64,000 nt of DNA, taken from Omphalotus guepiniiformis. Its lineage: Eukaryota; Basidiomycota; Agaricomycetes; Agaricales; Omphalotaceae. This document shows positions 23,325 through 34,763 of this stretch, piece by piece. The notes below the pieces were generated by a model. The model saw only the letters and a list, made by a program, of their open reading frames with translations. It was not told the origin of the DNA and did not search any database. The position numbers and the translations under genes are program-made. Every line of letters starts with the position of its first letter. Within the stretch, counting starts at the first letter, position 1. Where the stretch lies: NCBI GenBank assembly GCA_028554645.1, contig JAQOOI010000070.1, forward strand, positions 1,736,001 to 1,800,000, read 5' to 3'.

Positions 23325-25238
23325 CCGGCCTGCTCTGGATGACCTAGGTCCTACTCCGTCCATTCGACTTTCCCAAAAATTTCAGAACGTTCTACAACGT
23401 TGCACGTTTTTTTTGATGGATGTATCTCAGTTCGATGACCGCCATCTTACTTGTTTTCCCATACTTCATCAACCCTTCATGTGTTACTTACACGCGTATA
23501 CCCCCTCCCTCCCTAGAGCACTGATGACTTCGATTGAAGTCGAGAAGGTTCATTATGGGCACAACTGGCTGGTTGCATAACTTATCACAGAAATGATACG
23601 ATTCAAGATTGACATACTTATGATTTATCTGTCATGTACTACCCAACAGATTGAATTTCAATACGATGAGTGGGTGTGGTGTTCAACTGAATTCAGAGTC
23701 CTCCGAAGGTCCGATGTGTGGCACTGGTACTCTTGTTAATTCAAAGGTTTTTTTTGGAACGGACTCGGCGGGCACCATGCTGGGGTGGGGAATGTCTCCG
23801 AGGTGGTATGATCAGAATCAGTAGAAAGTGAATACATATAAGTCTCCGCGACCGTGGAATGTTGTGTACACATACATATCTACTTCTCGAAAACGCAACA
23901 ATGTCACTAATAAGAAGTTGATTTCAGGCCAACCAACGTCCGACCACTTCCCAAAGAACAGTTGGCGGCGAAAGAGGTTCTGCGATTGGAAAGAGGGTGT
24001 ACTGAATCGCCGGAACATTGGCTCAAGTGATCAAGAACATCAATATGGACTCCATTCAAAGGCATCATTGCGGGTGCATTGCGGGGGTGAGCCACAAGGG
24101 AGATATGTGTTGAAGTGGCGCATTTGTTCATGGACTAGGAACCCGTCCCACGACAGCTGAAAACCACCAGCAAACTGTAAAGTGACCAAGAGCAACAGGA
24201 ACGAAACATACGGTACACCACATCCGAGGAGTTGGACACATACAAGTCTACGGACAGTAACGTACGCAGCCACAGAAGAATATGCGGTCTGTCATCGAGC
24301 CTGTAAAAACCCGTCACGGTCAAGCAAACTCCCCCACCGAGAAGCATCCTGAAGGTTCGCCGTCAAACTTTGAATTCATTCATTCATGACATGTAGCAGT
24401 CACGGCACCGAGAGGGTCACGAGAGGTGAGAGTTGTTGTACGTTGTATGTAAGTACTCTGAAGTACTGATGTTTGAATGTACATGTACATAAGCCCCTCG
24501 AGGGTTTACGTCGTACGAGTCTTGAGTAACGAGCTCAGAGGCTGTGACGAGACGCCGAACGGCGGTAGGAGGAAAATCAGGGTTGCCTTTTTGTTGTTGA
24601 TGGGTGCTTTAAGTTCATTTCTGCTCGATGGGCAATGGGCATGTGGTTTTTTTATTAATTGTAGCCTCGGCCCTCAGGGAGTCAAAGATCCGAGGGACGC
24701 TTCAGCGTCCCGTGTACTTTTGAGTCTTGACTCTTGAATACCTGGCGAAGCGGGCATGTTATTATAGATAGGAAAGTCTTCCCATCTTCGTCATGACGAG
24801 TTCGTATGGTCAACAAACGCTATAGGAGTTTTTCATCACCGAGGAAAGCTAAAACTGGAGCTCGAAACCTCAGGGAGACAGAGCCTGAAGCTTGAAGGCT
24901 GACATGGACATTCCAAGAAAGACACATGAGACGACAAGCAGTGCAAGGGCCTATATGACAATGTCGACCACGCGTCGAACACTAGCCGGGACATTCTCTC
25001 AAGGCACACTGCATGGACGACAGGAATTGAATTCCGAGCCAGGCAGGACTAGGGTTAGGGCTTACTCGGAGTAGCACCACTTCACGTATTATATCGAGCA
25101 TTTGCCGAGCAGGCATCCCAAAAAACAAATATATTGGAAAAATCAAGTACTCAGCTTGCCTTCAGCATCTATGCGCCGCGCCGCTCTATGTACGAGTAAA
25201 AGGTCCGGACACGCAAAGGACACGCTGGTACCTAGAGT
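23325..25238. other. Intergenic region between convergent genes
   Basis: It separates the thioesterase 3' end from the zuotin-like 3' end. Short open frames up to about 110 codons lack recognisable features. Two tandem TTAGGG-like hexamers ('agggttaggg', near 25050) are too few to be telomeric. Nothing else was recognised. Confidence 0.4.
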
Positions 25239-26650
25239 TCAAGCGGCAGTGTCCTCCGCGGCTCTTGCAGCTCTCCTGGCCTTCTTCGCAGCAGTGGCAG
25301 CAGCCGCTTTGGCCTTCTTTGCCTCCGCCTTCGCAATCTGTAATGAGGGTTGGTCAAGCCCACGGAAATGGTACAGAGACAGAGATTTACCTTGTCCTCC
25401 TCTTCTTTCTTCCTCTTCTCTTCCTCCTCCTGAGCTTTAGTCTTCTGAGGAGTTACAGTACCCGAAGCGGGTGCGGAACGTGCGAGTTTCTTAGCCTCAC
25501 GCGCATCTTTTTCTTGCTGCTTGATTCGTTTGATTCGCGGGTCCAAACTCAGGGGGAAAAGTCAGCCGCGGCATAGAAGGGAATCGATGGGACGAACGAA
25601 CCTCAAAGTCAGATCAACGATCTGTCTCAGACGAGCAGTATCTTCTTTCTTTCTCCTGGCCCTCTCGCTCTTGTTCTTCTTCTCCGTGTACCGCTTATCA
25701 TCTCGGTTATCACTACCCTCGTTCACTTCCTTGTCTAACCATTCAAAGCTTCTCCAACTGTCAAAGTTGTACCAGAAGTCGTAGAAGTTTTCTACGTGTT
25801 CCTTGCTGGCATCGATATCACCTAGCATAGGCACAGGCTGCTTTCGAGAGAAACGAGCCTCGCGCTCGAATACGGGCGCAAAAGCGGTGATGAACTCTTC
25901 TTCGACGTTCTTTTTGTTTTTGAATTGGGCAGCGGTGGGTACTTCGTCCTGCACGTCCATAAAGTCGTGATCCACCGAGTCGTACTGACGGCGCTTTTCG
26001 GCATGGGTGAGAACCTCGTGTGCTTTTGAGATGCATTTAAAGAAGGCATCGTCGTTGGTGTTTAGGTTGATACCAGTGAGAAGGGAAGATGTGGACTGAG
26101 GCGCCGAGGAGGTAACCTTTTTGTCAGGATGGTGCTTGAGGACCTTTTTGCGGTCTATCGAAGAAATCAGCAAAGAAATACGAAAGTGCTGTCAGGAATA
26201 GGAATATCGTACGAGCGATTTTAATCTGTTCAGGAGTAGCCTTGTATCGAAGGTGAGATAGACCCAGGACTGCGTAGTAGTCATGTTTCTGAGCAAAGAT
26301 GTAAGAATCGACAGAAGCCGACTTTAAAAATACTACATCAACGTTCTCACCTTCCATTCTTTAGGATCCAAAGACAAAAGCTCTTCAGTTTCAGGCTCAT
26401 CTCCAACACCAAGGTCATCTTCGCCATTCAAAGACGATCCCTGCAATTCTTCGAGCCTTTGACGCTCTTTTTCGATATAAGTATCGTGCGCTTCAAACGA
26501 GTTACCGTGATGAAGAGTCAGACGCAGGTGAGAGAGATATGCAGGTCCCACTGGTAGTAGACGACGAGTAGAGGGACCTGAGATACGAGCATTTGAAGAC
26601 TCTGGAAGAGTATAAGATTTTGGGAGGACGTTTGTCTGTATCGATGCCAT
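25239..26650 (-). CDS. zuo1: Zuotin-like J-domain protein of the ribosome-associated complex
   Basis: Five exons on the minus strand (26650-26351, 26288-26213, 26154-25602, 25547-25391, 25337-25239) encode 394 residues. The start is the ATG at 26650 (MASIQTNVLPK). A J domain begins at about residue 101 (KHDYYAVLGLSHLRYKA) and contains the HPD motif in VLKHHPDKK. It is followed by the zuotin homology region (FNFYDFWYNFDSWRSFEW type, seen as YDFWYNFDSWRSFEWLD) and a highly charged Lys/Ala/Glu-rich helix suited to rRNA binding. In yeast Zuo1 pairs with Ssz1 and stimulates ribosome-bound Hsp70 Ssb. This protein is somewhat shorter than yeast Zuo1, mainly at the C-terminus. It is divergent from the kinase gene at 26850. 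Confidence 0.92.
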
Positions 26651-26849
26651 GGCAGACAAGAGTGAAAAAAAATATGGCTGCTTATGTCATCAGTGTTAGA
26701 GTACATCCGGGCCGCTAGACCGGCCAGCCGGTAACGCGACCACGTGACCTCTGAACGCGCTTCTTTCCGTCACACTTTTTGTGACGGTCCGAATTAGAAC
26801 TTTCAACCTTCAACTGCCGTTGCTGGCTTTTGCTTCTCCCCTTCGACCC
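26651..26849. promoter_or_regulatory. Divergent promoter between zuotin and NIMA-type kinase
   Basis: Only 199 bp separate the two start codons. The interval holds a perfect CACGTG E-box (26741-26746), a GC-rich CGGCCAGCCGG-like palindromic zone (about 26720-26731), and an inverted repeat CCGTCACA / TGTGACGG (26767-26774 and 26780-26787) with a 5-nt loop. No clear TATA box is seen. Shared control is inferred from the spacing. Confidence 0.55.
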
Positions 26850-29813
26850 ATGGCGTCCTTATTTCTGGACCAGTACGACCCACTAGATATCATTGGGAAT
26901 GGATCATTTGGTATCATTCGAAAAGTCAGGAGAAAAGTCGACGGCGTCGTGAGTTTGCTGCCACCACTGCGTTTTGTGTTTCGACTAATGGAACCGTGAA
27001 GATTTTTGCAAGAAAAGAGCTCAACTTTCAGAAGATGACAGAACGAGATAGGAAACAGATTGTGGCAGAAGTGTGAGTTGTTCATGTTCTTGTCGTTACA
27101 AGTGTTCGTATCTGAAAGTGCTTGCAGAAACATTCTCAAAGACCTCCACCACGAACATATTGTACGATATCATGACCGATACGTCGACAAACCGGCTGGC
27201 ATCCTGTATATCCTGATGGAGTACTGTGGAGGAGGAGATCTATCAAGCGTCATTAAGCAGGCGCAGAGACACAACCGCCCAATACCTGAAGACACAATCT
27301 GGAATTACTTCATGCAGATTTTGCTTGCTCTTCAATACTGTCATCATCCTAATGGACACGGGAGGAACGGAAGTGGTGGGGCAGGTGCCGCAGGCGGCTT
27401 TGATGCGGACGGGAAAGAGAGAAGAACACAGATTCTACATCGGGATCTCAAACCCGATAACGGTGCGCTGCCTTCCCTCTTCAAGTCGCCGTTCGAAAAT
27501 ACTAACTTATGTGCTTTAGTCTTTCTTGATGAAATGAACACGGTCAAGCTAGGGGACTTTGGTTTGTCCAAGGCGTTGGCACAAACCAATTTCGCAAGTA
27601 CATACGTTGGCGTACGTGGTGTTATCAAACTGCGGTTCACAGCATTCAATATTTCCCTAGACCCCCTATTACATGTCCCCGGAACTTATGCAAGAAAAGG
27701 CGTACGATTCCAAATCCGATATCTGGTCGCTAGGCTGTTTGATCTATGAACTTTGTGCTCTTAAACCGCTATTCTACGAGGCTAAGACTTATGGTGAGTT
27801 GAGTATCTTAATACGGTACGTGTTCCTCTTTGGTCTATCTTATTATGCAAGTTGACTTTCCCCTAGCAACGGACGAATACCTCCACTTCCCAAAGGGTAC
27901 TCACAGTCCCTGACGGGAATCATTAAGGCAATGTTGAATCTGAATGTACGTGTTCCAACTGTGTGGATATCGAACTCTTTCTTAACAAGGCTATAGCCTG
28001 CGATGCGACCTTCCGCAATTCAATTACTTCAGCACGAGAGGCTAGAACTCGTGTTCAAAGTTTCGGAAACAGAGAAAATGTAAGCCCCATTTGAGTTACG
28101 ATTATTGACCAGCCTGACGATGCCATCCTTTTAAAATAGGCTTGCCACAGTAAAGGCCCATAAAGCTAATATTATCGCTCGAGAACGCCAAGTGGCTGCT
28201 CGTGAAACCGCACTAGCAGAACACGAACAACATCTGTCTTCCGTAGTTATTCAGAAGGACGCGGAAATTGCGGCACTGCAGCAAACTATTGTTCAGCAGC
28301 GGCAAGAAGTGGAGGTCGCGATTCGTGAAGCAATCGCTAAACGCGAGGAGGAGCTGCGCGTTTTGGTGTTACAGAGAGAAGAAGAGGTCGCTGCGGCGAT
28401 CGCAAAGAGAGAGGAAGAGATCATTTTGTCTGTTAATAAGCGGGAGGCGGAGCTCAATGATGCTTGGGCCGCACGAGAAGAGCAGATTCGTCTTGAGGTG
28501 GATGATAGAGTTCAGTGGATACAAACGCGAGAGGCTGAGCTGGAAGAAGAGGAGAAGAGATTAGAGGAAGTCAGACTGGAGGTGGAGGAGAAGGTCAAAG
28601 CATTTGAAGAGAAGACATCAAAAGGTCTGCGCTCCTTGCTCTTCTCTCATCTCTTGAACTAATTTATTTTCTAGGGCGAAAAGAGAAGACCCCGCTGGAA
28701 GAGGTCAAAAATGTTCTAGAACCTTTAGCACGACTAACCCAGGATAGTCCACCCCATGCAAATGTCACCCATCTCACAATTCACCCAACACCTCAATCGC
28801 AGGCTAAACCGCGCTCTCCCAGCCCCTTTCCGACTATGGCTACTCCTACTGCTTCGCGTCCAGGTTGTCGAAATCACGAATTCGTGCCTCCCTCAGCTAT
28901 GAAAGGCGTGGTCTTGACTGCCACTGGTGAAGTACTGGCTACTCCAGCTCCAGTGGATCTTGCCAAGCTATTTGTTGAGTCTCCCAAGGTTGGGCTTGAC
29001 TTTACGAAGATATTTGATCCTTCGTCACGGCGAAAAGAGCGTGAATTCAGGGAGGATGAAAGAGATGACAGCGCTGACGAGGCCGAAAGCCCTCCTCCTA
29101 GCCCAAGCTGTCGGAGGAATAGAGAGAGACGTGAAAAGGAAAAGGATGGTTCATCAGCCACGTCATCAGGATCTTCATCATCGAAACATTCCTCAACATC
29201 GAGCGCACCAAACGCCGCTCCGCCTACCCGCCTCCGCCGCCCTTCGATTCGAACATCAGCTCGACGGCAAACCGTGGGCGGTTCAGGATCGATATCCACG
29301 TCCGTCTCTGACCCTAACAACTTGGGAACTTCACCAGCAACTACTTGTCAACCGAAACCCCTCCCTCATCCACACCTGCATTCTCAAACCCAGACCGCCC
29401 ATACTGCCCCATTACCTGATATTCGCGGAATACCTAGCAGTTCGGGGTCAGGAACGACTAGATCTATGCAGCGAACGATGTCTGCGCCAGCGACGGAGTA
29501 TGATTTTGGTGATGAAGAGAATCTTCCTAGTCCGTTTCTCAAGCGTGCGGAGCGCGCGGCGACGATAAATGGGGTTGGGGCGGCAAGACGTGGTAGTATA
29601 GGGAAGAGGACGAGTAGTGGGAATTTGTTGAGAGCGGTTGCTGCTGCGAATGCTACTGTGCGGAGGGGTACGGGGTTGGTGTCTGGTGGGTTGGGATCGA
29701 CGAGTAATAGTGAGAATGTGGGCGTAGAAACGCCTACGAATGGGAATCCTCGACCTTCGGTGGCGAGCGCACGGAAGGCGAGTGAGGATGCGAGGAAGGC
29801 GTTGAGACAGTAG
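26850..29813 (+). CDS. nimA: NIMA-related serine/threonine protein kinase
   Basis: Nine exons (26850-26948, 27002-27072, 27128-27462, 27520-27611, 27661-27815, 27867-27945, 27997-28079, 28140-28624, 28675-29813) encode 845 residues. The N-terminal kinase domain is complete: IIGNGSFG glycine loop, ARKEL with the ATP-anchoring Lys, HRDLKPDN (about 161-168), LGDFGLSKA, and GTPYYMSPE. As in other fungal NIMA proteins it is followed by a coiled coil (about 305-470, Glu/Arg-rich) and a long Ser/Pro-rich basic tail. In Aspergillus and yeasts these kinases promote mitotic entry and spindle or septation events. A Gly/Ala-rich insert ([12 protein letters not shown]) lies just before the catalytic loop. 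Its 3' half has given rise to three fragments elsewhere in the window. Confidence 0.93.
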
Positions 29814-30116
29814 ACTCGGTGGTGGCTCTTGGTACTTTCATTTGTTGTTTTCATATCTATGGGGTTTTTTTTCCTTTCCTTTCCTTTTTTTTCTTTTCAT
29901 TTATGTATCTTTATGGCGCATGATTATGTTCTCTTTGACCATTACAGTTGTAGTGTTCTCGTTCTGACTTATTTATCTTGGTGAGAAGAGAGTCGGTGCA
30001 CATCGAGGATATCCTCCTGCCTTCCAAATTGTTAGCGCTCCAGCGCTTGTGGTAGTCACGGGTTCACTGCGCAAAAAAGTACAGCGCGCGAGATGAGAAA
30101 GTAATACTCCGATTAC
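29814..30116. other. Kinase 3' flank
   Basis: A T- and CT-rich stretch (tracts of 'cctttcctttcc' type near 29873-29900), likely the kinase 3' UTR and terminator region, running into the inner boundary of duplication arm B at about 30117. No gene was seen. Confidence 0.4.
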
Positions 30117-31023
30117 TCGTTCAAGTTCGAGTCTTTCACGGTGCATATCTTTATACAAGGTATGTATTCCTCAATCTTCCCTGAATCAAAGAATAGCTGA
30201 TGTTCACCCTAGAGCAGCGTCTACATAGAGACTCGTAAAGAGCCTGTGTTGATGAAGGCCTGTTATATACTTACTTCTGCGTCTAGATTCCGAAGTATCG
30301 AAGGCACAGATAGCGCATCCACCTGGATCACACTGTGGAATCAAATGTAGGCACAAATTGGGTGGCGTTGTGACTAGGACCAGAGACGGACTTTTCGTTC
30401 GGGCAACTCACAAATTCGCAGTCCAGACAGCACTACTGCAGTATTGCAGCACTTCAGCGTTTCAAGAAAAACGTATGGTCCGTCTGTCGTTGACTACGGC
30501 CCCAGAAGCGTACCGTAATACCCTTCCTTCCTTCTGTCCTTCCTTCCTTCCAATGACCTGTGTGCTCGTGAATCACCTCCTATTGCTCTAAGGGACTTCC
30601 ACGCGCGCCTCATGCATAGACTTATACCCTCTCGACTCCATCGTCGTCCGCCTTCAAGGGGCAGCGTTCATGCGGATCGCTGTATTTGAAGTGCATGCAC
30701 TTGATTGCATCTTTGTGACATCTTGCATTCAAGTCCGTTATCCTGCGGCCTGCCAGGGCCTGCCTTGACTGAGAAACTTGAAGTTCACGGCACCAACACG
30801 TTCTCAATGGCACCTAAACGCCGAAATTTTGCCTAACTGGTTGCAGACTAGTTAGGATGTAAGACGTGTCTGCTCAATGCTTCGTCGGATTCTTGATCTT
30901 GGTGCGAATCCCGAATTTTCCATCTTCCATGTGGGTAATGTTAATGAGCCCCTAGATATATAAAGGAGGTCGAAAAATTCGGGATTTTTGTGCATAGAGG
31001 TAACCATTTATCCAGAGTCAGCC
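30117..31023 (+). promoter_or_regulatory. 5' flank of S53 copy B
   Basis: Homologous in inverted orientation to 9743-10690. It contains a CCTT microsatellite-like run (30522-30552) and a TATA-like 'agatatataaagg' about 60-70 bp before the start codon (about 30954-30966). Differences from copy A include several small indels. No separate gene is supported. Confidence 0.5.
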
Positions 31024-33689
31024 ATGTTGAATTCACTGGTCTTGACTGTTTCTATCCTGTCTGGTCTGGTCATTCCTGGCTCTCTTGCTGGTCCCTCTCC
31101 GGTGCTCTCTCCAAATGTCCTGCACGAAAAGCGCGCGCATACACCTTCTGGGTGGCTCCGGGCACGAAGACATGACCCCTCTGCAGTCCTTCCCTTGCGT
31201 TTCGGGTTGAAACAATCCAACATTGACGCTATCGAGGAGTTCCTCCTCGATGTCTCCCACCCTGGTTCTGCCAACTACGGAAAACACTGGTCGCCCTCTA
31301 AAATTGCTGCTACGTTTGCTCCGAGCGACGAAAGTATCAGCACTGTGCATGGGTGGCTTGTTGAGAGTGGGATTTCCGTTGACCGACTCAGGTTGACGCC
31401 AACGAAGGGTTGGATTGAAGTTAATGCAACCGTGGCTGAAGCTGAAGAACTGCTGTCTACGGAATATCATGTCTACTCTCACGAGACTGGACAAGAGCAC
31501 GTCGGTGAGTTCTCGCATTCAGTTACGTTTATTACATATATTAAATTCTGATATCAACTTTTATTGACCTTAGCTTGTGACGAATATCACCTGCCCTCGC
31601 ATGTCTCCTCACACGTCGACCTCGTCACACCATCCGTTCACTTCAACAGCGTTCTAGGTAAACGTTCGAGCGAACCTGCTGCGAAGGATGTTGGTCAACC
31701 CTGGTTCGGAAACGGACCGAAATCAACTGGGGTAGTCGAAATACTTGGCAGCGCGAACGACACAAGCAACTGTGACAAGTACATAACGGTTGCCTGCTTG
31801 CGAGCGTTGTATAACTTTTATTACACCCCGGTATCTTCTAGCAATAGTTATGGCATCGTTGAGCCTATCTCTTTTGGTATATGTAGTATCGCCCGTTGAA
31901 TACCTCTCGTACAGTTGAGTACACACCCAATGCGTTCCTCCAATCCGATCTGGACATGTTCTTTGCGAAATACGCACCAGACTTGGTTGGCAAGCCTCCA
32001 ATTCAAGTTTCAATTGACGGAGGTATGTACAATATTTTGTCATCATTCAACTTCACACATTGAGATCAAAATGCTCGTGTCCAAAAATGTAGGTTTCCAA
32101 CAAACACTGGCCGAAGATTTCGACTTGGAGGGTGAACCTGATCTGGACCTTCAATATGCGATGGCACTCGTGACTTCAGGGCTGAATATTACCCTCTATC
32201 AAGCCGGAGATCTTGAAGAACGTTTGTCTAGTCCCCCATCCTGGTACTTTCTAGAATCAATCTCATCTTCTTTTGAAGGTGGTGCATCTTTCAATAACCT
32301 CCTCGATGCTCTCGATGGCTCGTACTGCACGTTCGATGGAGGTGATGATTCAATAGATTCTGTTTATCCTGATCCTGCCTCTGGAGGTTATAAAGGTATG
32401 CGAGCGTCGTTGCGAATATTCACGGACTACATTCTGATGTTAAATCATAATCATTAGGTGCCGAGGATTGTGGAACGGTCACTCCTGCATATGTTATATC
32501 GACTTCTTATGGGTACAACGAAGCAGACCTTACGCCTTTCTACACTGCTCGTCAGTGCAATGAGTATGGTATGGCCGGCTTGGTTCACTTTGTTACCACC
32601 TGTAGCTGATCTGGTTCAAAGCTAAACTCGGATTAATGGGCGTGACGGTTCTCTATTCTTCAGGAGATGACGGTGTAGCTGGTGAGCACCACACCCTTAT
32701 CCCCTTTCCCACCTGAGCTAATATCTATACCTTGTTGCAAAGGCGGCGACAATTTATGCTTGAACTCAGATGGTACGCGTTAAACATCCCTCCCACATAC
32801 ATAAGCTGACACGGACGTCTTGTTACCTGTTAGGCTCTCAATCAAAGAGAGGCAAGATTTTCAACCCCTCCTTCCCGAGTACATGTCCCTACGTAACTTC
32901 TGTCGGGGCGACCCAAGTCTCCCCCGGAAACACGGTTTCAGACCCTGAAAGCGCCTGCGAGCAAGTCATTTACAGCGGTGGAGGCTTCAGCAACTACTTC
33001 TCCATACCCAGTTACCAGCAGTCGGCTGTTTCACAGTTCTTCGACACTTGGAGCACGTCGAACTTTACGTCTTCTGTTTACAACTCGACTGGTACTGTGA
33101 GTTGGCTTCTTGTTGATGATTCCGTGTCTGCGGTGAGGGCTGATTTGGACATTGTGTACGTGTAGAGTCGAGGGTACCCTGATATTTCTGCCAACGGGTG
33201 AGTTTCTCATTATATCGCGCAGCAGTTCGTGCGTTGAATACATGTCCTCTCGATCTTGCAGTGCAAACTATGTCGTTGCTGTAAGTCTCCGAGTATATCC
33301 AGACTTTGTCTTCGATCTTAATCTTCAATTTTGTCGTCTAGGTTGTCGGAAAATTCCAACCCGTCTACGGAACCTCCGCCTCTTCACCTGTTGTCGGATC
33401 AATGATTGCAATGATAAATGATGCTCGAATCGCTGCTGGGAAAGCTCCGGTTGGATTCATTAATCCTACAGTATGATCTTTTCCTCAATTCTTCAGCAAT
33501 TGTTGACCTTTTATCTTCTTCTAGATCTACGACCCTTCCTTCCGATCCGCCTTCAATGACATTACGACTGGAGGGAATCAGGGTTGTGGGACTGAAGGGT
33601 TCACGGCAGTAGCTGGATGGGATCCTGTTACGGGATTGGGTACCCCTGATTTTGCGGAAATGCTATTCCTTTGGCTTGCGTTGGATTAG
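31024..33689 (+). CDS. S53 family (sedolisin) serine-carboxyl protease, copy B
   Basis: Inverted partner of the gene at 7093-9742. Thirteen exons: 31024-31504, 31574 to about 31876, 31915-32022, 32093-32221, 32279-32395, 32458-32568, 32622-32681, 32743-32772, 32834-33096, 33166-33197, 33262-33280, 33342-33470 and 33525-33689, about 640-648 residues. Signal peptide, prodomain, [10 protein letters not shown] (Glu/Asp), SSGDDGVAG (Asp), YGTSASSP (catalytic Ser) and the calcium-binding C-terminus are all present, so the mature enzyme looks complete. Only the 31858-31914 junction is awkward. The canonical donor 'gtatat' at 31877 leaves a 38-bp intron and adds PISF to the conserved GIVEYTP segment; no other GT-AG pair keeps frame. 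An extracellular acid protease role is inferred from the family. Confidence 0.88.
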
Positions 33690-34363
33690 AACAAGTTCTG
33701 ATGCTAATTGCATTGTAAAAACTATCACCTGCGTACATATGGTTTAGCTATATAAGGCATGGGACAGTGAAGTAGAATACATTCTTCTTTCTTTCTTCCT
33801 TTCTTGTAGTCGAGTACGCTTTCTCTTAGTCTTCCTCAATACAACGTGACTCGGTCTCTCTCAGTCCCTCTAAGTTCGTGTTTCCTCCCTAGTGGAAGTT
33901 TCCATGTCCAGTTCTAGCTCCGTACGCGCATATAACTTATCTTTATGATTTGTATTCGACCCTGGCTCATCCTCTAGCTAATGACGTTCCGATGTTTACT
34001 TCAAGAGTGGTGGAGAGGAGCTGGAGAGGAGTAAGGCACATAGAGATGCGGAATATCGGAATGTGAGCGACTCAGGGCATTAATTACGGAAAGAATTTTT
34101 TTTCATACCTCACAGCGGTAGATATACACATGAAAAAAGCCGCTACAATCTGACAACAAAGCCTAGGTACGCTCAATGCCATGACAAGCTTCAAGCGGTA
34201 AGTGTGTACAATCTGATGAATCCATTGTACCACAGAGAAGAGCATAGAGATTATGCTAAGGAAAGTTGCCTATTAGTGCACGAACGGTGGTAGCGTTTGA
34301 TTTGGAGAGTACGAATATGCGACCCATACGCAGGTGGTAAAGTCAAACCGACGATTCTAAAGT
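33690..34363. repeat. 3' flank of S53 copy B, part of the inverted duplication
   Basis: The distal part, about 34000-34362, mirrors 6337 to about 6705. A 'ttctttctttcttcctttcttg' tract follows the gene at about 33783-33806. No gene is present. Confidence 0.7.
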
Positions 34364-34435
34364 GTTTCATCCTTCCTGAGTTCACGCTCTTTTCGACGTG
34401 ACGAAGGACCAAATATCTTTGCAAAGTCAAGCCCG
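34364..34435 (-). pseudogene. Third kinase fragment, 72 bp, minus strand
   Basis: Its reverse complement matches kinase positions about 28990-29065 (the segment encoding [19 protein letters not shown]), with a few substitutions. It sits at the outer edge of duplication arm B exactly where copy A has the end of its 5765-6336 kinase fragment. The kinase-to-S53-flank junction therefore predates the duplication. It is a non-functional remnant. Confidence 0.85.
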
Positions 34436-34763
34436 TAGGCCGTCATTTTGAAAATAAATGTGAAATTTCGGCAAATACAAGGATGTCGTAAGGTATTCAT
34501 TAATGTCCTCGTATATCAAAAAACATCAAAAAAGAGAAAAGGAAAAAGGAGACGAGAAAAGAAAAGAAACGAAAGGTAAAGGAAAAGACTTAAGAGAGGG
34601 AAACAATAACAAACGTATGCGTGAGTATTAGAATACAACGGTGGTGCAGATGAAGGTGAGTGAATGAGTGAATGAATGAATGATACAAATGCCCCCAAAG
34701 CCCTCGAGCTTCAAGTTGAGAGGTAAATACAAAGTCATAAAGTCAATGATCTCTACCGGGGTA
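34436..34763. other. Short intergenic region 3' of myosin
   Basis: Contains a purine-rich tract (about 34520-34600, AAAAG/GAAAC type) and a TGAA/TGAG microsatellite (about 34655-34685). It probably includes the myosin 3' UTR on the minus strand. No gene is supported. Confidence 0.45.

Noticed and set aside
25040..25065. Telomere-like TTAGGG copies
   Set aside because: Only about two units; far too few for a telomere or clear internal telomeric block.
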